Shown here piece by piece: positions 18,321 to 25,507 of a stretch of DNA of 64,000 nucleotides. The stretch's first letter is position 1. Each line of letters begins with the position of its first letter. Both the position numbers and the translations under genes were made by a program. Below the pieces are notes generated by a model. That model was given only the letters and a program-made list of their open reading frames with translations. It did not search any database and was not told where the DNA came from. This stretch comes from M3007 sp964646615 (lineage in GTDB: Bacteria > Bacteroidota > Bacteroidia > Chitinophagales > Saprospiraceae), in contig CAZYEV010000065.1 in the NCBI GenBank assembly GCA_964646615.1, positions 1 to 64,000 on the forward strand, in the 5' to 3' direction.

Positions 18321-18611
18321 TTATCCGATAAGGACGGTAGGGCATCCGCCCACAATCTGGCCGCCATGGGCAGTGGTGTCGCCCATGCGCGCCGCTGGTT
18401 TGCCGCCGATGAAAACCGTCTGCGACCCCAGGACGATGGAGTCGGGTGGCCCCGAACACGTACACAGGTCGCCCACCACAGCGGCAGGCATACCGCCAAT
18501 GAGTACGGTAGGTACGCCCGGCGGCATCACGGGGCCGCCCACATGTGGCGCGCCGCCAGGGTTAACCAAAGGGCAGATGTGCATGTCGTTCGTTCGCGCT
18601 GCGGGTGGCAT
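18321..18611 (-). CDS. PAAR-domain spike tip protein (Afp10-like)
   Basis: This 96-residue protein begins PPAARTNDMHICPLVNPGG and contains two PAAR-type repeats with GGMPAAVVGD and GGKPAARMGDTTAHGG. PAAR proteins cap the VgrG or gp5-like spike as a sharp, often metal-binding tip; here Cys13, Cys49, Cys51 and His82 are candidate ligands (not tested). It lies between the spike gene and the gp25 gene, the expected place in an eCIS operon. Glycine-rich throughout, typical of the fold. Confidence 0.92.
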   Translation of the reverse strand: MPPAARTNDMHICPLVNPGGAPHVGGPVMPPGVPTVLIGGMPAAVVGDLCTCSGPPDSIVLGSQTVFIGGKPAARMGDTTAHGGQIVGGCPTVLIG

Positions 18612-18687
18612 AGAAAGAAAAGAAAAAAATAGATGAGCGGTGAAAAATGAATTATGGTGGAGGCGCTGCCGGAGGCCAGTTTTCTTT

Positions 18688-19848
18688 TTAATTTATTCGG
18701 ACAAACGTGGCTCCGATTTCCATATCTCCGGTGGCTTTGAATTGGGCCCGCCCCTGGGCTTCCATTTTGAGCGAGGCGTTGGCCTTTTCTTCGATGTTCA
18801 TGCCTTCGATCTTCAGGTTGGCGGCGGCCTTGAGCGTCAGGTCTCGACTCGACTCGATGACGATGCCGTCGCGGTTCATGGTGATGCGGTTGTCGTGTTC
18901 GTCTGCGATTTCAATACTGTCGGCGTCTTCGCTTACGGTGATTTTCTTGCCGTTGGGAGTTTCGAGGGTAACGCTCTTTTTTTCGTCGTTGAACACGAAG
19001 CGCAGTTCGCTGCGGGTGATCCAGCCTTTTTCAGGGTTATCGTCGCTGGCCGGTATGGGCGCCGGGTTGGCCGCGCTATGCAGGGCGCCGATGACGATGG
19101 GGTGGCGCGGGTCGTCCTGGAGGAATCCGACGACGACTTCGTCGCCAATTTCGGGCCGCCACACGGCGCCGCGCTGGTTGCCGGCGTCCTGCTGAACCAG
19201 TCGCGCCCACACGCCGTCGCCGCCGGCTTCTACCAGGGGCAGGCGTACCTGCACGCGATCGGGGGCCTCCGCAGCGCCTTCCAGGCGCGTAACGACGCCG
19301 ACTTGCAGGCCACCGACGGCAGGCACCAAGGCCCCTGCTGCCGGCTCGTGCAGATCGTCGAACTCCTGCGCCACCCACTGTATGGGCAAGCCAAACTGGA
19401 TGTGGGTAAACCACGTGCCCTCGGCAATCTCCTGCGTAACGGCCGTAACGAATACCTTGCCGCTGTGCCGCTGACCAACGCCGTTGATCTGCAGGCACTG
19501 GCCCGGCAGCACATCAGCCACCCCTTGAAACTTCACTCGTCCTCGCTTACGCGCCAGTGCGCTCTTGGTCGCTTGCGCCTCGGCCCAGGCCTGGCACTCT
19601 TCACTGGTGAATGCACCGCCGTGCCGGAGCGGATAGGCATTCCAGCCCATCACCCGCTGATAGTCGGTGTTGGGCGCCTGACCAGGCAAGTGAATGCCCA
19701 GACTGGTCGCCGCTGCTGATAGCAGGCTGGGCTGCACGCCGCCCGGCAAACCACTGCCACTGCCTGAAGCGCGCATCTGCAAAACCTGCTGATCCGACGG
19801 ACTCCACACGCTCACCTCCGCTTGAGGAAACTGGTCGCGTGCGTCCAT
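18688..19848 (-). CDS. eCIS spike, C-terminal part (gp5/gpV-like), separated from its N-terminal part by an in-frame stop
   Basis: This 386-residue frame starts MDARDQFPQAEVSV, a sequence usually internal to CIS spike proteins. It continues with the OB-fold region (LQVGVVTRLEG, DRVQVRLPLVEA, GAVWRPEIGDEVVVGFLQDDPRHPIVIGALHS) and ends in a beta-helix needle (TRSELRFVFNDEKKSVTLETP, KITVSEDADSIEIADEHDN). It is in the same frame as the upstream 216-residue ORF. Reading back from this ATG gives FEAE and then a TAG. The ATG lies 12 nt after that stop, so translational restart could make a separate C-terminal spike. Alternatively the gene is a recent nonsense mutant. Confidence 0.85.
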   Translation of the reverse strand: MDARDQFPQAEVSVWSPSDQQVLQMRASGSGSGLPGGVQPSLLSAAATSLGIHLPGQAPNTDYQRVMGWNAYPLRHGGAFTSEECQAWAEAQATKSALARKRGRVKFQGVADVLPGQCLQINGVGQRHSGKVFVTAVTQEIAEGTWFTHIQFGLPIQWVAQEFDDLHEPAAGALVPAVGGLQVGVVTRLEGAAEAPDRVQVRLPLVEAGGDGVWARLVQQDAGNQRGAVWRPEIGDEVVVGFLQDDPRHPIVIGALHSAANPAPIPASDDNPEKGWITRSELRFVFNDEKKSVTLETPNGKKITVSEDADSIEIADEHDNRITMNRDGIVIESSRDLTLKAAANLKIEGMNIEEKANASLKMEAQGRAQFKATGDMEIGATFVRIN

Positions 19849-19860
19849 CTCTGCCTCAAA

Positions 19861-19863
19861 CTA
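19861..19863 (-). other. In-frame amber codon splitting the eCIS spike gene
   Basis: On the minus strand the codons run ATT TAC TAG TTT GAG GCA GAG ATG GAC. The two flanking frames are identical (20511 minus 19848 is 663, a multiple of three), and the residues around the stop (LTYGSSIY, FEAEMDAR) join into the conserved spike sequence. Relatives usually have an acidic or small residue here (from memory), so a single G-to-T change of GAG to TAG would explain it. A sequencing error, a true split gene or stop readthrough remain possible. Confidence 0.85.
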
Positions 19864-20511
19864 GTAAATGCTGCTGCCGTACGTGAGGGCAAAACGCGCC
19901 TCCTGCGAAAAGTCAGGTCGCTGGACTAACACCCGGCCGGCATGCGCCAGTACCAGCATCCCGTTGGCTTCGGCCCGCGTGAGCAGAAAGTCCCAGTCCG
20001 TGGCGTTGTACTGCACCATCTCGCGGTGCCGCACGCGCGTGGACTCGACCTCCGCCTTTACCACGCCGCGCAGTAGTTCCTCTAAAATATCGCTGTCTTT
20101 TTTGTTAAAAAAATATCGGCTCTTGCGCCCGGCCGTCAGGCGTATGGCCTCGTCCTTGCATTCTACTTCGATGAAGGGCGCTTCGTCTTGCAAAATGCGG
20201 ATGCTATGGCGCACGATAATGCCCTTGAAAAGGCGCTGCTGGTTGGCACCGCCATAGCCGGCAGTGATTTCGATGCTTTGCCCGGGCGACAGGGTGTCCA
20301 GGTCACTGGAAGCAAATGTCTGGCTGGCCGGGTCGCCGTCCAGGATGGCAATGGTGGCCCACGGGATGCGATTGGCGCAGTGCGCCACCTCGATACGCGC
20401 CACTGCAATGCGGTCGGGGATGGGCATCCCGTTGACCTTGACGGTAAAACGCACTGCACCCGTATCGTGCGGGAGGGGCGGGGCGAGCTGATTCAGAGCA
20501 CTTCCAAGCAT
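19861..20511 (-). CDS. eCIS spike, N-terminal part (gp27/late-control-D-like)
   Basis: This 216-residue ORF resembles the gp27-like hub half of Afp8/VgrG-type spikes: FTVKVNGMPIPDRIAVARIEV, TLSPGQSIEITAGYGG, RLFKGIIVRHSIRI, IEVECKDEAIRLTAGRKSRYF, then the TDWDFLLTRAEANGMLVLA block and ALTYGSSIY at the end. The latter half of the expected protein lies downstream in the same frame beyond one TAG. Joined, the two parts would be 606 residues, close to a normal full-length spike. It follows the LysM hub gene by 9 bp. If no readthrough or restart occurs, the particle would lack a complete spike. Confidence 0.85.
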   Translation of the reverse strand: MLGSALNQLAPPLPHDTGAVRFTVKVNGMPIPDRIAVARIEVAHCANRIPWATIAILDGDPASQTFASSDLDTLSPGQSIEITAGYGGANQQRLFKGIIVRHSIRILQDEAPFIEVECKDEAIRLTAGRKSRYFFNKKDSDILEELLRGVVKAEVESTRVRHREMVQYNATDWDFLLTRAEANGMLVLAHAGRVLVQRPDFSQEARFALTYGSSIY

Positions 20512-20520
20512 AGGGCGGCA

Positions 20521-21249
20521 TTACTTTTCGGTAGGCGGAAAGACCAGCTCTTTACCCACGGGCAGCGGAGCGCGGAAGGTGGTGAGCCGGTTGGCGCGTG
20601 CTACTTCAATGTAAAAACGCGAGTCGTCGTACACCTGATGGCACAGCAGGTCGAGGCGATCATTGACGCGGACACGATAGAGGTGCGTCAGGTCGCTGGA
20701 GCGCAGATCGCTGGTCAGTTGGCCAGTTGTTCGGTCAATGTCTTCGATGATGGAAAGGGACACCGTAGCACGCAGGGGCGTGCCGTTGGGCCGGAAGAGG
20801 GTGATTTTCACACCCATGTTTTCCAGTACACCCTGGAACAGCTGCGTGCCCCAGATGACGATGAGCCGGTTGGGGCGGTGGATGTCGCCGTTGTAGCCCA
20901 CCACTTTTTTGAGGTAAAGAATGTCGGCCAGTACCTCGCGCTTTTCGCCGCTGGCGCCGGTACCGTCAATGAGCAGTTCGAACGACAGCTTGCGCCGCTC
21001 CGTGTTGGCGTATGTGGGCGTAGGCGTGCCGTCAGAGCCAGCGGGCTGTGCGGTCTGGTAGCGCACGCCCTCCTGAATTTCCCAGTGCTCCGGGTTGAAC
21101 ATGGCTACGTACGGCGGCAAAGGCACCGGCACGGGAATGGCACTAAAGCGCACAATGGGCAGGATGGTCAGCTTGCCCGGTAAAGGCGCCTGATTGACAA
21201 CGGCACCCAGGCTGCTGCCCGCAGCACTCGTCGGATTGGATGGAATCAT
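20521..21249 (-). CDS. Hub adaptor with C-terminal LysM (Afp7/Pvc7-like)
   Basis: A 242-residue protein. The N-terminal half contains PYVAMFNPEHWEIQEGVRYQ and TERRKLSFELLIDGTGASG, typical of the CIS tube/hub adaptor domain. The C-terminal ~50 residues are LysM-like (YRVRVNDRLDLLCHQVYDD, then NRLTTFRAPLPVGKELVFPP). In Afp and PVC particles this protein joins the inner tube to the spike. The gene is placed between DUF5908 and the spike, as expected. Confidence 0.9.
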   Translation of the reverse strand: MIPSNPTSAAGSSLGAVVNQAPLPGKLTILPIVRFSAIPVPVPLPPYVAMFNPEHWEIQEGVRYQTAQPAGSDGTPTPTYANTERRKLSFELLIDGTGASGEKREVLADILYLKKVVGYNGDIHRPNRLIVIWGTQLFQGVLENMGVKITLFRPNGTPLRATVSLSIIEDIDRTTGQLTSDLRSSDLTHLYRVRVNDRLDLLCHQVYDDSRFYIEVARANRLTTFRAPLPVGKELVFPPTEK

Positions 21250-21252
21250 GGC

Positions 21253-21429
21253 TTAGCGTTCGTTTTTGCGTTTCAACTGACGCAGTACGGCCTCGGCAGC
21301 CTTGCGCGCAGCCACAGATACCCGCTCCTGTGCGGAGGCCTCGCTCGTATTCGTCGAGGCAGAGGATGCAGAGTCGCCTGTGTCGGCTACAGCAGTTCGG
21401 ATAACTAACTCGTTGATCTCTATGGGCAT
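21253..21429 (-). CDS. DUF5908-type eCIS miniprotein
   Basis: A short ORF of 58 residues beginning MPIEINELVIRTAVADTG, with a Ser/Ala-rich middle and a basic helix at the end (AARKAAEAVLRQLKRKNER). The MPIEI.EL.IR start matches the small DUF5908 proteins found in Bacteroidota contractile injection loci. It sits between the second tube gene (5 bp away) and the LysM hub gene (3 bp away), so it is clearly part of the operon. Its role is unknown. Confidence 0.8.
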   Translation of the reverse strand: MPIEINELVIRTAVADTGDSASSASTNTSEASAQERVSVAARKAAEAVLRQLKRKNER

Positions 21430-21434
21430 AGCGC

Positions 21435-21881
21435 TTATACTTTCAGAACATTGAAGAAATGATAGGACAGCTCCAGGGTCTCGACGAAAATGCGGCTCTC
21501 CATGGCGTTAAAGTCAGCCACCGACCACTTTTGTGGCCAGGCGTTGACGCACTGGTAGCTCTGAAGCGGCTGCCGTTGCTCGTTGAGCAGGCTGACGACG
21601 ACTGTTACGGGCCTGATGTCGAAATGCAGGATGGCGTCGTCCACCCACTTGAGGATGCCGGTGTCGAGGAACACCCCGCGCTTGAGCACGAGATTGGGAT
21701 ACCGACCACGCACCGGTAGCGTATAAGCAAAGCGGTTTTCACCGCCCGACTTGACGGTGTCGGTGTCGAGCTCGCGCGTCAGGCCGCTCACTTCCTGAAA
21801 AAAAGCGTCCTGTGCCTTTAGCCCGGGAATGCCCTGAAACTCGACGCGAAAGTGAAAGCCAACAGGCGGATAATACGGCAT
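21435..21881 (-). CDS. Tube protein, second paralogue (gp19-like; Afp5-like)
   Basis: This 148-residue protein has the T4 gp19/Hcp-like tube pattern: FHFRVEFQGIPG near the N-terminus, FFQEVSGLTRELDTDTVKSGG, LPVRGRYPNLVLKRGVFLDTG, then VSLLNEQRQPLQSYQCVNAWPQKW and VETLELSYHFF. It differs from the main tube protein, with more aromatic residues and a longer insertion. By analogy with Afp5/Pvc5 it would form the first tube ring, contacting the hub. The adjacent hub gene supports this. Confidence 0.88.
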   Translation of the reverse strand: MPYYPPVGFHFRVEFQGIPGLKAQDAFFQEVSGLTRELDTDTVKSGGENRFAYTLPVRGRYPNLVLKRGVFLDTGILKWVDDAILHFDIRPVTVVVSLLNEQRQPLQSYQCVNAWPQKWSVADFNAMESRIFVETLELSYHFFNVLKV

Positions 21882-21965
21882 AGCACTGCAGTTGACAAGG
21901 CGACACGTCCTGTGGCGCCGACCCGCAAACAGACCAACGCCACAGGGGCAAACGCGCAGGGTGAG

Positions 21966-22397
21966 TTATTCAAAGCGAACGGTAAGACCTTCGTGTGCGA
22001 GTTCCAGCGTTTCGATGGCCACTTCATTGCCGTCGGCCTTCAGGTCGGTGCCCTGCACCTTGACGGGCCAGGCGTTCTTGACCTGCCAGGTAACTACTGG
22101 CTCGTGATTCTCATTAAGCAACTTGATGGTCAGGTCGCGCCGCTCAATGGTGTTGAGCTGCACGGTGTTCCACCATTCAAAAAACTGGTTGTCGCTCTGG
22201 AATGTGCCGCGCTTGAGCGTAATGTTGCCGTACTTCTGCATGCCCGGCATCTTCAACTTGTGATATTCTGGGCTGGCGCCTTCGCGGTATTCGATAACTT
22301 CCGTCTCGACGTCTAAGCCCGAAACTTCAGTGAAGCCAACGCGGTTGCCGCCCCACTCAACGATGAAGTGAAACTTGGGAAGAGGATAGTCTGCCAT
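21966..22397 (-). CDS. Main inner tube protein (gp19-like; Afp1-like)
   Basis: A 143-residue tube subunit: YPLPKFHFIVEWGGNRVGFTE, VSGLDVETEVIEYREG, MPGMQKYGNITLKRGTFQ, LTIKLLNENHEPVVTWQVKN and a terminal IETLELAHEGLTVRFE. This is the standard CIS/phage tail-tube pattern. Stacked hexamers should form the channel inside the sheath. The gene follows the sheath gene by ~60 bp, which is typical. Confidence 0.92.
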   Translation of the reverse strand: MADYPLPKFHFIVEWGGNRVGFTEVSGLDVETEVIEYREGASPEYHKLKMPGMQKYGNITLKRGTFQSDNQFFEWWNTVQLNTIERRDLTIKLLNENHEPVVTWQVKNAWPVKVQGTDLKADGNEVAIETLELAHEGLTVRFE

Positions 22398-22458
22398 AAC
22401 TTTTAAGTAGCGGCCAAACTTGTTCGGCCTGGTTTAATGTTGTTGGTGAATGCCTGTG

Positions 22459-23859
22459 TTACTCGGGCAGCTTGTGCATGAAGCGCAGGACGATGAATTC
22501 GGCGGGTCGCACGACGGCCATGCCGATTTCGACGATGAGGCGTCCGTTGAGGATGTCGTCGGTGGTCATCGTCTGGCCCAGACCTACGCGCACGAAGAAG
22601 GCCTGTTCGGGCTTGGCCCCCTGGAGTGCACCGGCGCGCCATTGCAGGATGAGGAAGTTTTCAATCATGGAGCGCACGCTCACCCACGTGTTGGCGTCGT
22701 TTGGCTCGAACACGAAGTGATAGGTCGCCTTCTTGACAGACTCTTCGACGTAATTGAAGAAGCGACGGACGTTGATGTAGCGCCATTCGTTGTCGTTGCC
22801 GGCCAGCGTGCGCGCGCCCCAGATGACGGTGCCGCGGCCTGTGATGTTGCGGATAACATTGATGGAATGGCCGCCGTTGACGTCCACGTTCAGTTCTGCC
22901 TGCTCCAGGTCGTTGATGAGTACAGCCGGGCCGAGTACGTTGACCAGGCTGACGTTGGCCGGTGCCTTCCACACGCCGCGAGAGGCATCCACAGCAGCGT
23001 ATGCGCCCGTAACGGCAGCGGCAGGGTACAGCGTTGGGCCTTCGGCGGCGATGGCCTGCCTGATGGCGTTGTACAGTGCACCGGTGTTGGGGATGTCGGC
23101 CGAGCCTAACTTCTTGTCTTTCAGCGGGCCATCGGTGGGTGCGCCACCATCTTTGGAGACCTTGTGGGCCACTTTTACGTCGGTGTCGGCGTACACGTAG
23201 GTCAGTTGTGTCAGCAGCGCCGGGTAGTAAGCTGCGCCGTACTTGAGGTTTTCCGTGCCGATGTGCTGGCGGAATTGCGCCACGTCCTTGACGTCCATGA
23301 CGACGAAGCGGTCCTTGAGTTCGCCGGCCTGGTTAAGCGCCTTTTTGTAGAGGTTGCAAATGGCGCTTTGCGAAGCAATGCCGGTAGCGTCGGGGAAGAC
23401 CAACAGGGTGGGTTCATCCAGTTTTTCCACCTCCTCGAGGCCTTTTTCCAGGTCGGCAGTCGTGGGCGCGTCGGCCGGGTTGCCCGTTCCGACGGATACC
23501 ACGTAGCAGGTGCTGCCGCCGTTGGCGAAGAACATCTGCATGTGGTAGTACATGTTGCGTTTGGCAGGTGTCGCGCTCACGGCGAGGGTGCGGCGCAATA
23601 GCACGTCGCTGGCGTCGGTAGCGTCGTGGATGGTTACTTCGATGCCGACTTCTGCGACGCGCCCGAAGAGGCTTTCGTACTCCCGGAGCGAGCGTATTTT
23701 GCGCGGCTTCAGCACCAGATCGCCGGGCGTTTTCTCTTCGGCCTTTTCCGTGTAGCCGATGAACGCCGGGATGCTGGTCTCTACGCCCGCTACCGAGGGC
23801 GGCAGCAGAGCAACTTCGTGCACGTACACTCCCGGAGTCTTAAGATCTGCAAGGTTCAT
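22459..23859 (-). CDS. Contractile sheath protein (single copy; Afp2/3-like)
   Basis: From the ATG at 23859 the protein has 466 residues: MNLADLKTPGVYVHEVALLPPSV and VETSIPAFIGYTEKA, the standard sheath start. The C-terminal half has the conserved WKAPANVSLVNVLGP, NVIRNITGRGTVIWGARTL, WRYINVRRFFNYVEESVKKA and a final MHKLPE. Upstream in-frame codons (from 23901) give a basic non-matching tail and are rejected. Only one sheath gene is present, against three in AFP and PVC. Contraction of this protein drives the inner tube outward. Confidence 0.95.
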   Translation of the reverse strand: MNLADLKTPGVYVHEVALLPPSVAGVETSIPAFIGYTEKAEEKTPGDLVLKPRKIRSLREYESLFGRVAEVGIEVTIHDATDASDVLLRRTLAVSATPAKRNMYYHMQMFFANGGSTCYVVSVGTGNPADAPTTADLEKGLEEVEKLDEPTLLVFPDATGIASQSAICNLYKKALNQAGELKDRFVVMDVKDVAQFRQHIGTENLKYGAAYYPALLTQLTYVYADTDVKVAHKVSKDGGAPTDGPLKDKKLGSADIPNTGALYNAIRQAIAAEGPTLYPAAAVTGAYAAVDASRGVWKAPANVSLVNVLGPAVLINDLEQAELNVDVNGGHSINVIRNITGRGTVIWGARTLAGNDNEWRYINVRRFFNYVEESVKKATYHFVFEPNDANTWVSVRSMIENFLILQWRAGALQGAKPEQAFFVRVGLGQTMTTDDILNGRLIVEIGMAVVRPAEFIVLRFMHKLPE

Positions 23860-23931
23860 ACGGTGTGGTTGTTTTTTATGGAATGAACAAAAGGGTGGCA
23901 ATGATTGGGCATGACTCAGGCGTGGGTTGCG

Positions 23932-24678
23932 CTAAGCCGGCTCAAATCGAAGGTCGTAGCGAATGAGGGCGTCGTAGTTGGTGTTCTGGTCTTTAAAAAT
24001 GCGAATGACGGCGACGATATCTTCGTACAACAAAGCGGTGTCGGCAATGGCTAATTGTTCGCCGGCGGGCGCTCCAACGTGTGCGAAGCGATAGACGCCG
24101 GCGGACAGTTCGATGAGCAGGGGCAGTTTCTTTTTGTCGGAGGCGTCGAACACAGTGGGCGCTGGGGGTGGCCCCGGGCGGCGCGGCGTTACCTGTACGG
24201 CATTCACGCCCGCTGGCGGCGCGTAGTTGAAGCGCTCCGGCAGGCGAGCTGCCCGGTGTTGCGCAGCGGCTGTAAATGTCAGAGTCAGCACGCCGCTGTC
24301 GTTGACCAATCCCTGGTCGGGCGTCAGTGCGGCATTCAGGTTGTCGAAGTACAGTGTCTGGGGTTGGCCCAGCAGTGAGGGCGTAGCAGTGTTGAAAGGC
24401 TTGAGGCCACCCAGGGCCGCTTTGTTTTTGGCTTTTAATAAAAAGGTGAATGCTTGTGCTCGACTCAGCTTCCGAAGCACCGTTTTTGTACCGTCGGTTA
24501 GCACCTTTTTTTCTGCAATGGCGACTGCCGCCGACGGGTAGGGTTTGAACAGTAGCCCGTGGTTGCGCAGTGCCAGTATGCCGTCGTCGGTTGGCTGCAG
24601 GGTGAAGAAGTCCGGCTCCAATGGGTGGAGGACGCGCAGGGCGAAGAGGATGTCGTATTTCCAGTGGATGGTGCTCAT
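23932..24678 (-). CDS. Unknown eCIS operon protein between DUF4255 and sheath
   Basis: A 248-residue protein with no recognised family. It starts MSTIHWKYDILFALRVLHPLEPDFFTL-like (an early aromatic/beta region), has a central Ala/Thr-rich stretch (LTFTAAAQHRAARLPERFNY), a Pro-rich linker with PRRPGPPPAP at about residues 165-174, and ends YDALIRYDLRFEPA. No signal peptide and no membrane segment. Its start overlaps the stop of the DUF4255 gene by ATGA, so the two are translationally coupled. It may be an assembly or terminator-ring partner, inferred only from position. Confidence 0.7.
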   Translation of the reverse strand: MSTIHWKYDILFALRVLHPLEPDFFTLQPTDDGILALRNHGLLFKPYPSAAVAIAEKKVLTDGTKTVLRKLSRAQAFTFLLKAKNKAALGGLKPFNTATPSLLGQPQTLYFDNLNAALTPDQGLVNDSGVLTLTFTAAAQHRAARLPERFNYAPPAGVNAVQVTPRRPGPPPAPTVFDASDKKKLPLLIELSAGVYRFAHVGAPAGEQLAIADTALLYEDIVAVIRIFKDQNTNYDALIRYDLRFEPA

Positions 24679-25250
24679 AGCGGTTGCGGTGTCGCGCCGA
24701 TGCCTGTAACCACGCTGGCGTCCTGTGGCTGCTGACGCTGGATGATGAGCAGACGCATTTTGTAGAGCACCGAGGGCAGGTACTTACTGCCGTTGATGCC
24801 CCATAGGTGGTTAAGGGCTTCGAAGTTGAGGGAATGAAGGTCGAAAATCAGTTTTTCAATGCCCACGGCTTTCAGCGCCGGATCGGCAAAAACGTGGCGC
24901 GCCTGAAAGAACTCAATGATGTCGCCAACGAGGCGCAAAGACTCTGCGTACTGGTTTTTGTTGGCGCTGAACAGGACATAGACGTTGATGAACACTTCGG
25001 GTGGCTGCCCCACCGTCTTGGGTAGCCCATCGTCGCCGTTCACCTTGCGGTGATAGGGCTGGTTGCGCAGCGCCGCTTCCTGCTCGATGTTGACCACCGT
25101 AGCAATACCCACGTTCGTCAGGTTTTGCGTCGAGCTGTCCTGGCCCGACTCTACTGCCGATACATTTCCCAGCACCACCTCCGGCGGGCTGACCTGACCG
25201 AGGTCGGTATTGACCTGTTGAAGAATCCAGTTGAGCGCGACGTCTATCAT
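24675..25250 (-). CDS. DUF4255 / Pvc16-like sheath-terminator protein
   Basis: A 191-residue protein beginning MIDVALNWILQQVNTDLGQV, matching the Pvc16_N (DUF4255) start. It continues with VVNIEQEAALRNQP, INVYVLFSANKNQYAESLRLVGDIIEFFQA and a late FEALNHLWGINGSKYLPSVLYKMRLLII, all typical of the family. In PVC-type particles Pvc16 caps the distal end of tube and sheath. The ATG at 25250 is chosen over earlier in-frame starts because it gives the family N-terminus. It is the first structural gene of the operon, ~180 nt after a good -7 promoter match. Confidence 0.88.
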   Translation of the reverse strand: MIDVALNWILQQVNTDLGQVSPPEVVLGNVSAVESGQDSSTQNLTNVGIATVVNIEQEAALRNQPYHRKVNGDDGLPKTVGQPPEVFINVYVLFSANKNQYAESLRLVGDIIEFFQARHVFADPALKAVGIEKLIFDLHSLNFEALNHLWGINGSKYLPSVLYKMRLLIIQRQQPQDASVVTGIGATPQPL

Positions 25251-25320
25251 AAAGAAAAATTCAACATCCTGAACTGCCTGCACAGCAGCCCGGAATATGA
25301 GTAACAATTTTCCTGCAATG

Positions 25321-25353
25321 AAAAAAGTATAAAACGGAAAACGCCTTCGGCGT
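25321..25353 (-). terminator. Terminator-like hairpin in the eCIS leader
   Basis: ACGCC (25341-25345) and GGCGT (25349-25353) form a short GC stem with a 3-nt loop. On the minus strand it is followed at once by a T-rich stretch (TTTTCCGTTTTATAC then TTTTTT). It lies downstream of the proposed eCIS promoter and upstream of the first structural gene. It may terminate the araC transcript, attenuate the operon, or both. Confidence 0.45.
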
Positions 25354-25437
25354 CCTTCCCAAAAGCGAGTCATCGGGCGTTTACGTCAGCCCTCTCGCTT
25401 TCATCAGCGCGACTGTTTCACAAACGGGTAACGGGCA

Positions 25438-25445
25438 CAAATTTA
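25438..25445 (-). promoter_or_regulatory. Candidate -7 promoter element of the eCIS operon
   Basis: The minus strand reads TAAATTTG, an exact match to the Bacteroidota -7 consensus TAnnTTTG. No good -33 TTTG sits at the usual distance. An activator repeat ends 27 bp upstream instead, which suggests an activator-dependent promoter. Transcription would begin near 25,432 and leave a leader of about 180 nt before the ATG at 25,250. Confidence 0.5.
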
Positions 25446-25471
25446 TCGAATAAAAATCGGTTTGGCCATTG

Positions 25472-25507
25472 GACATATGTTCCAAAAACTAAGACATATG
25501 TTCCAAA
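25472..25507 (-). promoter_or_regulatory. Two 15-bp direct repeats with 21-bp period; candidate AraC-family operator
   Basis: GACATATGTTCCAAA occurs at 25472-25486 and again, identically, at 25493-25507. The 21-bp period equals two helical turns, the spacing classically used by AraC-type activators on adjacent half sites. The distal copy lies in the last codons of the AraC-family gene itself, the proximal copy lies 27 bp upstream of the -7 box. Binding by the adjacent regulator is inferred. Confidence 0.6.

Noticed and set aside
18688..20511. Frameshift as cause of the split spike
   Set aside because: The two parts are in the same frame and the residues across the junction align, so a single stop codon is the simpler reading.
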